The notes below the pieces were generated by a model, which was not told where the DNA came from, did not search any database, and saw nothing but the letters and a program-made list of their open reading frames with translations. Positions 1 through 8,707 of a DNA stretch of 64,000 nucleotides are shown in pieces (the first letter of the stretch is position 1; each line of letters begins with the position of its first letter). The DNA lies in NCBI RefSeq assembly GCF_028736155.1, contig NZ_CP117879.1, positions 5,146,001 to 5,210,000 on the forward strand, written 5' to 3'. The position numbers and the translations under genes are program-made. The stretch comes from Flavobacterium sp. KACC 22763 (GTDB lineage: Bacteria > Bacteroidota > Bacteroidia > Flavobacteriales > Flavobacteriaceae).

Positions 1-203
1 TCTTCTACTTTAGCAGCAGCAGAATCAACTTTAGCAGCAGCAGAATCAACAGTTGCAGCAGCAGAATCAACAACAGCAGCAGCTGAATCAACAGCAACAG
101 CAGTAGAATCTACAGCAGGAGCTTCAGCAGCAGCGTCAGCTTTTTTACAAGATACAACAGTTAATACAGCAACAACAGCTAAACTTAAAAATACTTTTTT
201 CAT
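1..203 (-). CDS. Ala-rich repeat lipoprotein (partial, 3' end outside window)
   Basis: The gene starts at 203 and runs off the left edge, so only about 67 residues are seen. The N-terminus is a lipoprotein signal peptide: Met-Lys-Lys, a hydrophobic stretch, then a lipobox ending in Ser-Cys at about residue 19, followed by Lys-Lys. The mature part is low complexity, built from a V-D-S-A-A-A unit repeated at least four times, with spaced Asp/Lys/Glu. It resembles the many small Ala/Lys-rich surface or periplasmic lipoproteins of Flavobacterium, for which I know no assigned function. The gene at 50280-50645 is a similar type. A promoter box lies 38 nt upstream. Confidence 0.8.
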   Translation of the reverse strand, partial: MKKVFLSLAVVAVLTVVSCKKADAAAEAPAVDSTAVAVDSAAAVVDSAAATVDSAAAKVDSAAAKVE

Positions 204-519
204 CTTACTTTATTATAAAAGGTTAATTATTAATTCGTGGCAAAGATATAAATTTTTTAATATGTAAAATATTTTTTCACTTTTTTTTTAAAATATTTTC
301 CTTACTCACGTTTATCTTATTTATCAAAGAATATGCCAAAATTATAAATTTTTCTTAAATTATCTAATTTCTAGTCTAAATTATTTTTTATTGAATAATC
401 TTTATGGAAATCAGTTGTTTAGCTTCTTGGATTAAGGGTTTGTTTTGTTTTTTAAGAGTATTTAAGCAAGATCTTTTTGCTTATTTTCTCAAATTTAACG
501 CTTTTGTCAAATCAAAAGG
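204..519. other. Intergenic stretch, mostly featureless
   Basis: 316 bases between waaA and the lipoprotein, both on the minus strand. Apart from the promoter box at 241-248 it is AT-rich and low complexity. I see no open reading frame, strong hairpin or repeat arm in it. Confidence 0.6.
241..248 (-). promoter_or_regulatory. Promoter -7 box for the Ala-rich lipoprotein
   Basis: TATCTTTG on the minus strand matches the Bacteroidota consensus TAnnTTTG, 37 nt before the start codon. No clear TTTG is seen at -33. Confidence 0.55.
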
Positions 520-1749
520 TTATGAGATGCGTTTCATAATCGTTTCGGTGGCTCCTTTATTGTCTTGAATAAACGCTTTGCAGATTTTACTTTTTTCTTC
601 TAGAAAGTTTTTATCATTCAATAATTGGTCAAATACTGCTTTAAGTTCTGTGCTTGTTGATATTGTTAAGCACCCACCAATTCCAACTAAAGCGATAGCT
701 TCTGCAAAATTCGAATAGTTTGGGCCAATTACAATTGGGATTCCAAAAGTAGCAGGTTCTAATATATTATGTATTCCCGGGTTTCCAAATCCGCCTCCTA
801 CGTATGCGATCGTTCCATAGCTGTAAATCTTAGTCAAAATGCCAATTGTATCTATTATAAGAACATTATAGTTAGATAAATCTTTGTTTTCTTTTTCTGA
901 GAATAAAACGGTTGATTTTGTGATTTTCAACAAAAGATCTGAAATTTGATCTGGCTTAATATTATGCGGAGCAATAATAAATTTTACATTTTCAGGAGCT
1001 TGATTGATGTATTCGGCAATCAAAACTTCGTCTTTTGGCCAAGAGCTTCCAACGACAATTGTTGGTTGGTTATTTTTGAAATTTTCAATAAAATCTAAGC
1101 GATTGTCTCTTTCTAAAATAGCATTTACACGATCAAAACGGGTGTCGCCAGAAACAATTACATTTTTAAAACCAAGTGATTCTATTTTTTGTTTAGAGCT
1201 TTCATTCTGAACAAAAAAATAGGTGAATGCATTTAATGCTTTTCGGTAAAAACCGCCATACCATTTAAAAAACATTTGATTGTCTCTGAAAATTCCTGAA
1301 ATTAAATAAGTTGGCGTTTTGCTTTTTTCTAATTCCTTTAAATAGTTTAGCCAGAATTCGTATTTAATAAAAAATGCAAATTCAGGATGAACTAGTTTTA
1401 AAAATCTTTTTGCATTGCTTTTAGTGTCAAGTGGTAAATAAATGGTCACATCGGCAACTGTGTTATTTTTACGCACTTCGTATCCAGATGGTGAAAAAAA
1501 AGTAACAATAATTTTATGTGAAGGGTATTTTTCTTTGATTTTTTCGATTACCGGAAGGCCTTGTTCGTACTCGCCCAATGAAGCAGAATGAAACCAGATT
1601 GTTTTATCTGTTGCTTTAATTTTTTCTTCTAATATTGAAAATACATTTTTTCGCCCTTCAACAAAAAGCTTAATTTTCGGACTAAATAGTGCTATGATTT
1701 TTAAGAAAAATCCTGCGATGTAAATGGTTAGATTGTATAAAAAAAGCAT
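520..1749 (-). CDS. waaA: 3-deoxy-D-manno-octulosonic acid transferase (Kdo transferase)
   Basis: Transfers Kdo from CMP-Kdo to lipid A precursor on the cytoplasmic face of the inner membrane, an essential step of LPS core synthesis. The 409 residues fit the family length. Residues 1-24 form the usual N-terminal membrane anchor. The SASLGE-Y-E motif around residues 55-62 holds the expected catalytic Glu (Glu60). The C-terminal half is a GT-B fold with G-G-G-F-G and H-N-I-L-E-P motifs typical of CMP-Kdo binding. It is monocistronic by spacing, with the sugar-modifying genes starting divergently at 1886. The neighbourhood of envelope genes supports the call. Confidence 0.95.
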   Translation of the reverse strand: MLFLYNLTIYIAGFFLKIIALFSPKIKLFVEGRKNVFSILEEKIKATDKTIWFHSASLGEYEQGLPVIEKIKEKYPSHKIIVTFFSPSGYEVRKNNTVADVTIYLPLDTKSNAKRFLKLVHPEFAFFIKYEFWLNYLKELEKSKTPTYLISGIFRDNQMFFKWYGGFYRKALNAFTYFFVQNESSKQKIESLGFKNVIVSGDTRFDRVNAILERDNRLDFIENFKNNQPTIVVGSSWPKDEVLIAEYINQAPENVKFIIAPHNIKPDQISDLLLKITKSTVLFSEKENKDLSNYNVLIIDTIGILTKIYSYGTIAYVGGGFGNPGIHNILEPATFGIPIVIGPNYSNFAEAIALVGIGGCLTISTSTELKAVFDQLLNDKNFLEEKSKICKAFIQDNKGATETIMKRIS

Positions 1750-1885
1750 GTAATTTTTTTTGCAGCTAAATTACATTTCTTTCGACTATTTTCATTGGTT
1801 TGAAGCTATTAATAACTATTTTTGTTCCTCCTTTTAGAGATTTCTGTTAAAAATAGAGTCTTTAATTTTTAAATATTATTCGAAA

Positions 1886-3019
1886 ATGAAAAAAATACAA
1901 ATGGTTGACTTAAAAAGTCAATACGAGAAAATAAAATCTACTGTAGATGCTTCAATCCAAGAAGTTTTAGATACAAATACTTACATCAACGGACCTTTAG
2001 TTCATCAGTTTCAAAAGAATCTTGAAGATTATTTAGGCGCAAAACACGTTATTCCTTGTGCTAATGGTACAGATGCGTTGCAGATTGCGATGATGGGATT
2101 AGATTTGAAACCAGGAGACGAAGTTATTACTGCCGATTTTACTTTTGCAGCAACTGTTGAGGTTATTGCATTGTTGCAATTAACTCCAGTTTTAGTTGAT
2201 GTTGATATGGAAAATATGAACATCGATATCGATGCGGTTAAAAAAGCAATTACTCCAAAAACAAAAGCAATTGTTCCAGTTCATTTATTTGGCCGTGCGG
2301 CTAATATGGATGCGATTATGGAAATTGCTAAAGAACATAATCTATATGTAATCGAAGATAACGCACAAGCAATTGGAGCAGATTATATTTCGAAATCTGG
2401 ATCAAAAGTGAAAGTAGGTACAATTGGTCATGTTGCGGCAACTTCATTCTTTCCTTCTAAAAACCTTGGATGTTATGGAGATGGAGGAGCAATTTTTACA
2501 AATGATGATAAATTGGCGCATATTATCCGCGGAATCGTAAATCACGGAATGTATGAGCGTTATCACCACGATGTTGTGGGAGTGAATTCTCGTTTGGATA
2601 GTATTCAAGCTGGAGTTTTAAATGCAAAACTGCCTCTTTTAGATGAATATAATAAAGCGCGTCGTTTGGCGGCTACTAAATATAATGCAGCTTTCGCAGG
2701 AAATGCAAAAATTATTACTCCTGATTTTGATGCAAACGAAAATGACCACGTTTTTCATCAATATGTATTAAGAATTTTAGATGCAGATAGAAATGCTTTA
2801 ATGCAGCATTTGTTGGATAAAGGAATTCCGTGTGCAATTTACTATCCAATTCCATTGCATTCTCAAAAAGCATATTTAGATCCTCGTTACAAAGAGGAGC
2901 AATTTCCAGTTACGAATCAATTAGTTCAAGAAGTAATTGCTTTGCCAATGCATACTGAACTTGATGACGAACAAATTAAATTTATTACCGATTCTGTTTT
3001 AGAATTTTTGAATAAATAA
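1886..3019 (+). CDS. DegT/DnrJ/EryC1/StrS family PLP-dependent aminotransferase
   Basis: Probably aminates a nucleotide-linked keto-sugar for surface polysaccharide or LPS. The 377-residue product has the whole family signature: N-G-T-D-A-L near residue 60 (phosphate binding), I-E-D-N-A-Q (Asp158 and Gln161, pyridine ring), and S-F-F-P-S-K-N-L-G around residues 187-195 with Lys192 as the PLP Schiff-base lysine. The motif set is closest to WbpE/WlbC-like 3-amino-sugar aminotransferases, but the substrate cannot be read from sequence. It is followed 2 nt later by an exported NTF2-like gene and then galE on the same strand, so a small glycan-related operon is likely. Confidence 0.9.
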   Translation: MKKIQMVDLKSQYEKIKSTVDASIQEVLDTNTYINGPLVHQFQKNLEDYLGAKHVIPCANGTDALQIAMMGLDLKPGDEVITADFTFAATVEVIALLQLTPVLVDVDMENMNIDIDAVKKAITPKTKAIVPVHLFGRAANMDAIMEIAKEHNLYVIEDNAQAIGADYISKSGSKVKVGTIGHVAATSFFPSKNLGCYGDGGAIFTNDDKLAHIIRGIVNHGMYERYHHDVVGVNSRLDSIQAGVLNAKLPLLDEYNKARRLAATKYNAAFAGNAKIITPDFDANENDHVFHQYVLRILDADRNALMQHLLDKGIPCAIYYPIPLHSQKAYLDPRYKEEQFPVTNQLVQEVIALPMHTELDDEQIKFITDSVLEFLNK

Positions 3020-3021
3020 AG

Positions 3022-3462
3022 ATGAGAAAAGGTAGTCTTTTAATTTTAATGATTTTTCTTCAGTTTTCGGTTTTTGCTCAAAAAACGAATTCTAAAGAAG
3101 AGAATGCCATTAGCAGTCAAGTCGAAATTTTGCGTCAGGCAATGATTGATGCTGATGGAGCGAAATTGAAAGCGCTAACTTCGGACAAATTAAATTATGT
3201 CCACTCAAATGGTAATTTTCAAAATCAAGCTGAATTTATAGAGGGAATAGTAAGTGGAAAATCTGATTTTGTTTCGATCGATTTTCAGAATCAAACTATA
3301 ACTATTCAGAATGATGTTGCCATAGTTCGACACATTTTATCGGCTCATACCAAAGACGATGGAATAGATCGAGATATTAAAATAGGAATAATGCTCGTTT
3401 GGCAGAAACAAAAAGGCAAATGGGTTTTAATTGCAAGACAAGCTTATAAATTAACTACATAA
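3022..3462 (+). CDS. Exported NTF2-like (DUF4440-type) protein
   Basis: 146 residues starting 2 nt after the aminotransferase stop, so it is translationally linked to it. Residues 1-20 are a signal peptide ending in V-F-A-Q. The mature part has the cone-shaped SnoaL/NTF2-like pattern: an N-terminal helix with alternating I-L-R-Q, a D-A-D-G-A-K-L loop, Y-V-H-S-N-G, and a C-terminal strand W-V-L-I-A-R-Q. Such proteins bind small molecules or act as isomerases, and this one has no defined substrate. Its position between two sugar genes may be operon convenience only. Confidence 0.8.
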   Translation: MRKGSLLILMIFLQFSVFAQKTNSKEENAISSQVEILRQAMIDADGAKLKALTSDKLNYVHSNGNFQNQAEFIEGIVSGKSDFVSIDFQNQTITIQNDVAIVRHILSAHTKDDGIDRDIKIGIMLVWQKQKGKWVLIARQAYKLTT

Positions 3463-3477
3463 AACAACCACAAAAAA

Positions 3478-4494
3478 ATGAAAGTATTAGTAACAGGAGG
3501 ATTAGGATTTATCGGTTCTCACACCGTAGTCGAATTGCAAAATGAAGGCTTCGAAGTTGTGATCATTGATAATCTTTCTAATTCTTCAGAAGATGTTTTA
3601 AAAGGAATTACAGCGATTACAGGAAAAACGCCTTTATTCGAGAAAATTGATTTAAGAGAGAAAAGTGCTGTTCGGGATTTTTTTAACAAACATAATGATG
3701 TTACTGGTGTCATTCATTTTGCCGCTTCAAAAGCAGTTGGTGAAAGTGTTGAACAGCCTTTACTGTATTATGAAAACAACATTAGCAGTTTAGTTTATCT
3801 TTTACAAGAGTTACAGCAAAAACCTGAAGCAAGTTTTATTTTTAGTTCTTCTTGTACGGTTTACGGTCAAGCCGAAAAAATGCCGATTACAGAAGATGCT
3901 CCAGTGCAAACTGCAATGTCTCCTTACGGAAACACCAAACAGATTGGAGAAGAAATCATTACGGATACAGCTAAAGTTACTAATATCAGTGCTATTTTAT
4001 TGCGCTACTTTAATCCAGTTGGAGCACACGAATCTGTACAGATTGGTGAATTACCGTTGGGAGTTCCTCAAAATTTAGTTCCGTTTATTACACAAACCGG
4101 AGTAGGTTTACGTCAGGAATTATCTGTTTTTGGAAATGATTATCCAACGCCAGACGGAACTGCTGTTCGCGATTACATTCACGTTGTAGATTTGGCAAAA
4201 GCGCACGTAATTGCTTTAAAACGTTTGTTAGATAAAAAGAATCTGGCAAAAGTGGAAACTTTCAATTTAGGAACAGGAAAAGGAAGTTCTGTTCTAGAAG
4301 TCATTAATAGTTTTGAAAAAGTCAGCGGTAAAGAATTGCCTTACAAGATGATGCCGCGTCGTGAAGGCGATATCACTGAGGCTTATGCAAATACAGACAA
4401 GGCAAATAATGTCTTAGGATGGAAGGCTGAACTAAGTTTGGATGAAGCAATGGCAAGCGCATGGAAATGGGAACAAAAAGTGAGGAATAAGTAA
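3478..4494 (+). CDS. galE: UDP-glucose 4-epimerase
   Basis: Interconverts UDP-glucose and UDP-galactose with bound NAD. The 338 residues match GalE length. The Rossmann motif G-G-L-G-F-I-G is at residues 7-13, the catalytic S-S-S near residues 123-125, and the Y-x3-K pair at Tyr150/Lys154. The C-terminal part has the GalE-type N-L-G-T-G and R-E-G-D segments. It lies 15 nt after the NTF2-like gene and ends just before a strong terminator at 4523-4560, so it closes the sugar operon. It probably supplies UDP-Gal or UDP-GalNAc for surface glycans. Confidence 0.95.
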   Translation: MKVLVTGGLGFIGSHTVVELQNEGFEVVIIDNLSNSSEDVLKGITAITGKTPLFEKIDLREKSAVRDFFNKHNDVTGVIHFAASKAVGESVEQPLLYYENNISSLVYLLQELQQKPEASFIFSSSCTVYGQAEKMPITEDAPVQTAMSPYGNTKQIGEEIITDTAKVTNISAILLRYFNPVGAHESVQIGELPLGVPQNLVPFITQTGVGLRQELSVFGNDYPTPDGTAVRDYIHVVDLAKAHVIALKRLLDKKNLAKVETFNLGTGKGSSVLEVINSFEKVSGKELPYKMMPRREGDITEAYANTDKANNVLGWKAELSLDEAMASAWKWEQKVRNK

Positions 4495-4522
4495 TTTTTT
4501 AATAAAATTATAAATTTTTAAG

Positions 4523-4560
4523 ATCCCAGATTATAGCAATATAGTTTGGGATTTTTTTTT
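4523..4560 (+). terminator. Rho-independent terminator after galE
   Basis: ATCCCA (4523-4528) pairs with TGGGAT (4547-4552), extended by wobble and A-T pairs inward, and is followed by a run of T to 4560. Confidence 0.85.
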
Positions 4561-4573
4561 TAAAGGGCATTTT

Positions 4574-5479
4574 ATGAAACAGAATTTAGATTATAAATTA
4601 ATATTTGCCTTAGCGGCTGTTGGAATTATTTGGGGAACTACCTTTTTAGGTATTAGAGTTGCGGTTGAAACGATTCCGCCTTGGTTTGTGACTTCAATTC
4701 GTCAAGGATTGGCGGGATTGATTATGATGACCATTTTATTGTTCAAAAAAGAATTGAAATGGATTGGCTGGGAAAATTTAAAACATCAGCTTGTTCCTTC
4801 TATTTTAATGATTGTAGTGGCAAATGGTTTTACAACCGTTGCAGAACAGACTGTGCCAAGCGGACTGGCTTCGGTAATTAGTGCTATGGCTCCTATACTT
4901 ATTTTTCTGGGCAGTATTTTATTTAAATTACAAAAACCAAGTTTAAGAGGATTTATTGGAGTTATAATAGGGTTTTCGGGAGTGGTTTTTATATTTAAAG
5001 ATGGGCTCGGATCTTTTTTAGATGCCGATTACAGAATTGGAATGATGTTTATGGGATTTGCGATTACTGCTTGGGCTGGTGGAACAATTTATACCAAAAT
5101 TCATGGGAATAAATCTAAAAATATCGTTCTTAATTTATTTTACCAGTTTACAATGGCTTCATGCATTCAGATTGTTTTAGCATTCATTTTTTCGCCCACT
5201 ATTGATGTGAGTTTATGGAGTACTAAAAGTATTTTAGCAGCATTGTATTTGTCGATTTTCGGATCTGTAATTGCTTTTTTTAGTTATAATTATGCGCTAA
5301 AACACGTTACACCGGTTCAGGTTTCTATTTTGGCATATATCAACACCATAATTGCGGTATTTTTTGGCTGGCTGATTTTAGATGAAAAAATTACAATTGA
5401 TTTTATAATCGCAACTATCCTGATCATTTTGGGAGTTTTTATTATTAATTACAAAAAGAAGGAAAAGAAAACTTTATAA
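4574..5479 (+). CDS. EamA/DMT family transporter
   Basis: 301-residue inner-membrane protein with about ten hydrophobic segments arranged as two EamA repeats (roughly residues 10-140 and 155-290). The first repeat carries the G-I-I-W-G-T-T-F-L start typical of the family, and the C-terminus is a basic tail of Lys/Glu. DMT members export amino acids, nucleobases or other metabolites, and the substrate is not visible. It follows the galE terminator by 13 nt, so transcription probably starts afresh or relies on readthrough. Confidence 0.88.
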   Translation: MKQNLDYKLIFALAAVGIIWGTTFLGIRVAVETIPPWFVTSIRQGLAGLIMMTILLFKKELKWIGWENLKHQLVPSILMIVVANGFTTVAEQTVPSGLASVISAMAPILIFLGSILFKLQKPSLRGFIGVIIGFSGVVFIFKDGLGSFLDADYRIGMMFMGFAITAWAGGTIYTKIHGNKSKNIVLNLFYQFTMASCIQIVLAFIFSPTIDVSLWSTKSILAALYLSIFGSVIAFFSYNYALKHVTPVQVSILAYINTIIAVFFGWLILDEKITIDFIIATILIILGVFIINYKKKEKKTL

Positions 5480-5499
5480 TTTTGATTTAGTTTATTTTG

Positions 5500-5507
5500 T
5501 AAATTTG
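5500..5507 (+). promoter_or_regulatory. Possible -7 promoter box for the 65-residue protein
   Basis: TAAATTTG matches TAnnTTTG, with TTTG at 5481-5484 giving a short spacer of 15 nt. Confidence 0.4.
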
Positions 5508-5528
5508 TAAGATTAAAATGTAGGAATA

Positions 5529-5726
5529 ATGAGTTCGGATAAAGAAAATGAAAAGAAAGATAAGGTTGAAGAGCCAGCAGTTGAATACGAAGCTCAAAAA
5601 CCTAAATTTAAAGGTATAGATCATGAAACTTTTGATTTTGACGCTGAATTTGCAAAAGGATTAACACCCGAGGAGTTTAAAGCTGAAATGTCTAAAAGAA
5701 TAAAAGCTTATCCTTGGAAAAAGTAA
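5529..5726 (+). CDS. Small charged hypothetical protein
   Basis: 65 residues, very rich in Lys/Glu/Asp, with no signal peptide or membrane segment. The first 20 residues look disordered. The C-terminal half (D-F-D-A-E-F-A-K-G-L-T-P-E-E-F-K through A-Y-P-W-K-K) looks like a short conserved helical region. A possible -7 box TAAATTTG is at 5500-5507. I do not recognise a function. Its own upstream box and protein-like composition make it more likely real than a chance ORF. Confidence 0.7.
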   Translation: MSSDKENEKKDKVEEPAVEYEAQKPKFKGIDHETFDFDAEFAKGLTPEEFKAEMSKRIKAYPWKK

Positions 5727-5785
5727 TTTTTACAGATTCAGTTCTTGAATATATTTTGAGTATTTAGTTGTTTCTCAAGAAGAAA

Positions 5786-6064
5786 TTAATTGCTGAAATA
5801 AGCAAAGAAACTTAAAAGAACGAGAATTATTAATTCTATAATATTAACAAATTTTAAATCAGCTTTCTCTACTAAAATTCGATCAACTGCGATGAAAATA
5901 AGAGAGCTAATAACAAGAGCTATAGAAAATAAAGCGCCTAGACTAGCTCCACCTTTTAGTGTTATAGCGTACAAAGTAAATGAAGTTCCGATAATTATAC
6001 TCAATATTCCTAAAATTGAGAAAATAGTAGGTTTTTGAATGATATTATTAAAAAAATCTTTCAT
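5786..6064 (-). CDS. Small three-segment membrane protein, hypothetical
   Basis: 92 residues with three hydrophobic segments at about 14-36, 40-60 and 72-90, separated by short polar loops (D-R-I-L-V-E-K-A-D). There is no signal cleavage motif. It lies downstream of fabD on the same strand but beyond a terminator hairpin (6093-6129), so it is probably transcribed separately. No family is recognised. Composition and codon use look like the neighbouring genes. Confidence 0.65.
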   Translation of the reverse strand: MKDFFNNIIQKPTIFSILGILSIIIGTSFTLYAITLKGGASLGALFSIALVISSLIFIAVDRILVEKADLKFVNIIELIILVLLSFFAYFSN

Positions 6065-6092
6065 TGTATGTTTTGTTTATAAAATTAAAATA

Positions 6093-6129
6093 AAATCCTC
6101 ATAAACTTATCAAAGCATATGAGGATTTA
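6093..6129 (-). terminator. Terminator downstream of fabD
   Basis: AAATCCTCAT (6093-6102) pairs with ATGAGGATTT (6119-6128). On the minus strand the hairpin is followed by a T-rich tract. A T-rich tract also follows on the plus strand. Confidence 0.75.
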
Positions 6130-6179
6130 TTGTTTTATACAGTTAACAACTGAAAACTGTCACTGCGACTGAATACTAA

Positions 6180-7052
6180 TTAAGCATTCGCAACAGCAGC
6201 TTCTTTATCAATTTTGTTAATCAAACCAGTTAAAACTTTTCCAGGACCAACTTCAGTAAACAAAGTCGCACCGTCAGCGATCATTTGCTGTACAGATTGT
6301 GTCCATCTTACAGGAGCAGTCAATTGAATGATTAAGTTCTTTTTAATTTCGTTAGCATCAGAAACTGCATTTGCAGTTACATTTTGATACACAGGGCAAA
6401 TTGGAGTAGAGAAAGTAGTTGCTTCAATTGCAGCAGCCAATTCTTCTCTTGCAGGTTCCATCATTGGAGAGTGGAAAGCACCTCCAACAGGTAAAATTAA
6501 AGCACGTTTTGCTCCAGCAGCTTTCATAGCTTCACAAGCTTTTTCAACAGCAGTAGTTTCACCAGAAATTACTAATTGTCCAGGGCAGTTATAGTTAGCT
6601 GCAACCACAACTCCGTCGATAGAAGCACAAACTTCTTCCACAACATTATCAGCTAGACCTAAAACTGCAGCCATTGTTGACGGAGTGATTTCGCAAGCTT
6701 TCTGCATTGCTAAAGCGCGTTGAGAAACTAATTTTAAACCATCTTCAAAAGACAAAGTTCCATTAGCAACCAAAGCAGAAAATTCTCCTAATGAGTGTCC
6801 TGCAACCATTTCAGGTTTGAAATCTTCTAAAGTTTTAGCTAAAATAACAGAGTGTAAGAATACTGCAGGCTGTGTAACTTTAGTTTCTTTTAGTTCTTCG
6901 GCAGTACCTTCAAACATGATATCTGTAATTCTGAAACCTAGAATTTCATTTGCTTTTTCGAATAATTCTTTGGCTAAAGCCGAATTTTCATAAAGGTCTT
7001 TACCCATTCCTGTGAACTGTGCACCCTGACCCGGAAATACGTATGCTTTCAT
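6180..7052 (-). CDS. fabD: Malonyl-CoA:ACP transacylase
   Basis: Loads malonyl groups onto acyl carrier protein for fatty-acid synthesis. The 290 residues have the F-P-G-Q-G-A-Q start, the nucleophile in G-H-S-L-G-E (Ser87), the catalytic His in G-G-A-F-H-S-P (His194), and the C-terminal V-G-P-G-K-V-L-T-G-L motif. A -7 box lies at 7107-7114 and a terminator follows at 6093-6129, so it appears monocistronic rather than clustered with other fab genes. Confidence 0.97.
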   Translation of the reverse strand: MKAYVFPGQGAQFTGMGKDLYENSALAKELFEKANEILGFRITDIMFEGTAEELKETKVTQPAVFLHSVILAKTLEDFKPEMVAGHSLGEFSALVANGTLSFEDGLKLVSQRALAMQKACEITPSTMAAVLGLADNVVEEVCASIDGVVVAANYNCPGQLVISGETTAVEKACEAMKAAGAKRALILPVGGAFHSPMMEPAREELAAAIEATTFSTPICPVYQNVTANAVSDANEIKKNLIIQLTAPVRWTQSVQQMIADGATLFTEVGPGKVLTGLINKIDKEAAVANA

Positions 7053-7106
7053 TTGTCTAATTTGTTTTTTATTTTTTTGAATTGAAAATTAGCTTCAATT
7101 GAAAGG

Positions 7107-7114
7107 CAAAAATA
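7107..7114 (-). promoter_or_regulatory. fabD promoter -7 box
   Basis: TATTTTTG on the minus strand, 54 nt before the fabD start codon, matches TAnnTTTG. Confidence 0.5.
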
Positions 7115-7122
7115 ATACTTTT

Positions 7123-7485
7123 TTATTTCGAATAATCCTTAAACATATAAATCCATGCTAATCTGGAAAAACGAAGGTTAAAAGGTGTGAGCAAAGTGAT
7201 AGAAACTGCAATAATTGGAAGGATTCTTAAATCGAAATTTTTCTCAAAGAAAAACTGCGCAATACAATACGTTGCAATTCCTTGGGCTACACTTAATCCG
7301 TAGTTTACATACATAGCGCCAAAGAAATAACCAGGTTCTTTTTGAAATTTATAATTGCAATGACTGCAGTATTCATTCATTTTTGGAAAACTGAAATTCA
7401 GGAAGATATTTTTGTCTGTAAAAACTTTTCCTTTATGACAAACAGGACATTCGTTTTTTAAAATATGAGTTAATGTGCTTGACAT
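7123..7485 (-). CDS. DUF983 family membrane protein
   Basis: 120 residues. An N-terminal zinc-ribbon-like pair (C-P-V-C near residues 14-17 and C-x2-C near residue 40) is followed by K-E-P-G-Y-F-F-G-A-M-Y-V-N-Y, the DUF983 hallmark, and two membrane segments (about 62-82 and 88-103). The family is common in Bacteroidota and alphaproteobacteria and has no firm function. It lies 70 nt upstream of fabD on the same strand, with its own -7 box. Confidence 0.88.
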   Translation of the reverse strand: MSSTLTHILKNECPVCHKGKVFTDKNIFLNFSFPKMNEYCSHCNYKFQKEPGYFFGAMYVNYGLSVAQGIATYCIAQFFFEKNFDLRILPIIAVSITLLTPFNLRFSRLAWIYMFKDYSK

Positions 7486-7508
7486 GATATTGTTAATTTT
7501 TGTTTAAA

Positions 7509-7516
7509 CAAAGGTA
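7509..7516 (-). promoter_or_regulatory. -7 box for the DUF983 gene
   Basis: TACCTTTG on the minus strand, 23 nt before the start codon. Confidence 0.5.
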
Positions 7517-7617
7517 ATTCAGAACCTTATAGAAGTCTTTTTAGTATCTTCGCTTATTGTAGCACAATAAAGACATTCTTGATTTGAATTTCAAAAGAAT
7601 AAATTCCAAATTACAAA

Positions 7618-8481
7618 ATGAAAAAATATCCTATTTATAGTGTTCAGAATTTTAGCTGTAACGACATTCATCGTGATTTTTATGTAAATACTTTTACCGA
7701 ACATCTCAAAAATCACAGTTTTATAGAAGAACCACATCGACATGACTCTTATTTGATGGTATTTTTTACAAAAGGTTCTGGATTGCATGAAGTCGATTTT
7801 GATCAGTTTGAAATCAAAAGAGGAAGTCTGTTTGTGCTACAACCAGGACAAATGCATCATTGGAATTTATCTGAAGATGTTGAAGGTTTTGTAATTATCT
7901 TTTCGCAGGAATTGTACAATCTGTATTTCGGACAGAAAAAGATTAACGATTATAACTTTTATCATTCCATACAAAATCGACCAGAAATGGTTTTTGAAGA
8001 AAAAGAAATTCCTAAAATTCTTCCATATTTCGATTTGTTGATTCAAGAAAATAGCCAAAACAACAAATTTCAGTTGGACAAATTACTAAATTTATTGGAT
8101 TGTATTCATATCGAAGTAGCCAGAAAATATGGAGAAACCTATTCGCATCAAACTCATTCATACAATATTAAGATCAATAAGTTTGAATCTCTTTTAGAAG
8201 AATATTTCACAACCCAAAAATTACCTTCGTTTTATGCGGAAAAGCTAAATATTACGCTGAAACATTTAAATAGAATCTGTAACGAAATCCTTCAAAAAAC
8301 TGCTACAGAGGTAATTATGGATAGAGTAATTCTAGAAATAAAACGAATGTTGATCGATAAACAATTGGCAGTAAACGAAGTTGCCTTTAAGGTTGGTTAC
8401 GAAGACTATTCCTATTTCTCTCGCTTCTTCAAAAAGCAAACAGGAATGTCGCCGACTGAATTTAGAAACACAGTGCGATGA
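7618..8481 (+). CDS. AraC family transcriptional regulator with cupin sensor domain
   Basis: 287 residues. The N-terminal half (about 20-110) is a cupin-type ligand domain (H-R-H-D-S-Y-L followed by G-S-L-F-V-L-Q-P-G-Q-M-H-H-W). The C-terminal 100 residues carry two helix-turn-helix motifs, the second with the family signature K-V-G-Y-E-D-Y-S-Y-F-S-R-F-F-K-K-Q-T-G-M-S-P-T-E-F-R. Regulators of this type usually activate a metabolic target gene. It lies upstream of the YceI and pirin genes, but a terminator and a repeat separate them and the strands differ, so control of those genes is only a possibility. Confidence 0.92.
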   Translation: MKKYPIYSVQNFSCNDIHRDFYVNTFTEHLKNHSFIEEPHRHDSYLMVFFTKGSGLHEVDFDQFEIKRGSLFVLQPGQMHHWNLSEDVEGFVIIFSQELYNLYFGQKKINDYNFYHSIQNRPEMVFEEKEIPKILPYFDLLIQENSQNNKFQLDKLLNLLDCIHIEVARKYGETYSHQTHSYNIKINKFESLLEEYFTTQKLPSFYAEKLNITLKHLNRICNEILQKTATEVIMDRVILEIKRMLIDKQLAVNEVAFKVGYEDYSYFSRFFKKQTGMSPTEFRNTVR

Positions 8482-8490
8482 ATTTTGAGG

Positions 8491-8646
8491 TTTGCCACTA
8501 ATTACGCGAATTTCCACGAATTATTTTTTAGTCACAGATTAAAAAGATTATTTGGATTTCTAATCTGTGGAAATCTTTTAAATCTGTGGCAAAATTTTCG
8601 GCTTTGAGAGAAAAAAATTATGGGAATTCGTGTAATTCGTGGCAAA
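8491..8646. repeat. Nested inverted repeat, GCCACGAATT family
   Basis: The outer arms, 8491-8514 and 8622-8646, are inverted copies built from a GAATT-type word repeated about every 8-9 nt (GCCACTAATTACGCGAATT against AATTCGTGTAATTCGTGGC). An inner inverted pair, CACAGATTaAAAAGATT (8533-8549) against AATCTTTTAAATCTGTG (8572-8588), is nested inside. A second copy of the outer family is at 35373-35472. It lies between the convergent AraC and YceI genes. Confidence 0.8.
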
Positions 8647-8670
8647 CAAAAAGCCCTGCAAATGCAGGGC
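8646..8670 (-). terminator. Terminator of the YceI gene
   Basis: GCCCTGCA (8653-8660) and TGCAGGGC (8663-8670) form an 8-bp GC-rich stem with a 2-nt loop. A T-rich tract follows on the minus strand. Confidence 0.85.
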
Positions 8671-8707
8671 CTCAATAACCAACCAATTAAATCTAAAACC
8701 AAATAGA

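Noticed and set aside
6138..6176. ACTG-rich tract after fabD (and a similar one at 14869-14896)
   Set aside because: Words such as ACTGAAAACTG repeat, but no inverted partner or clear unit could be shown; too weak to list as a repeat.
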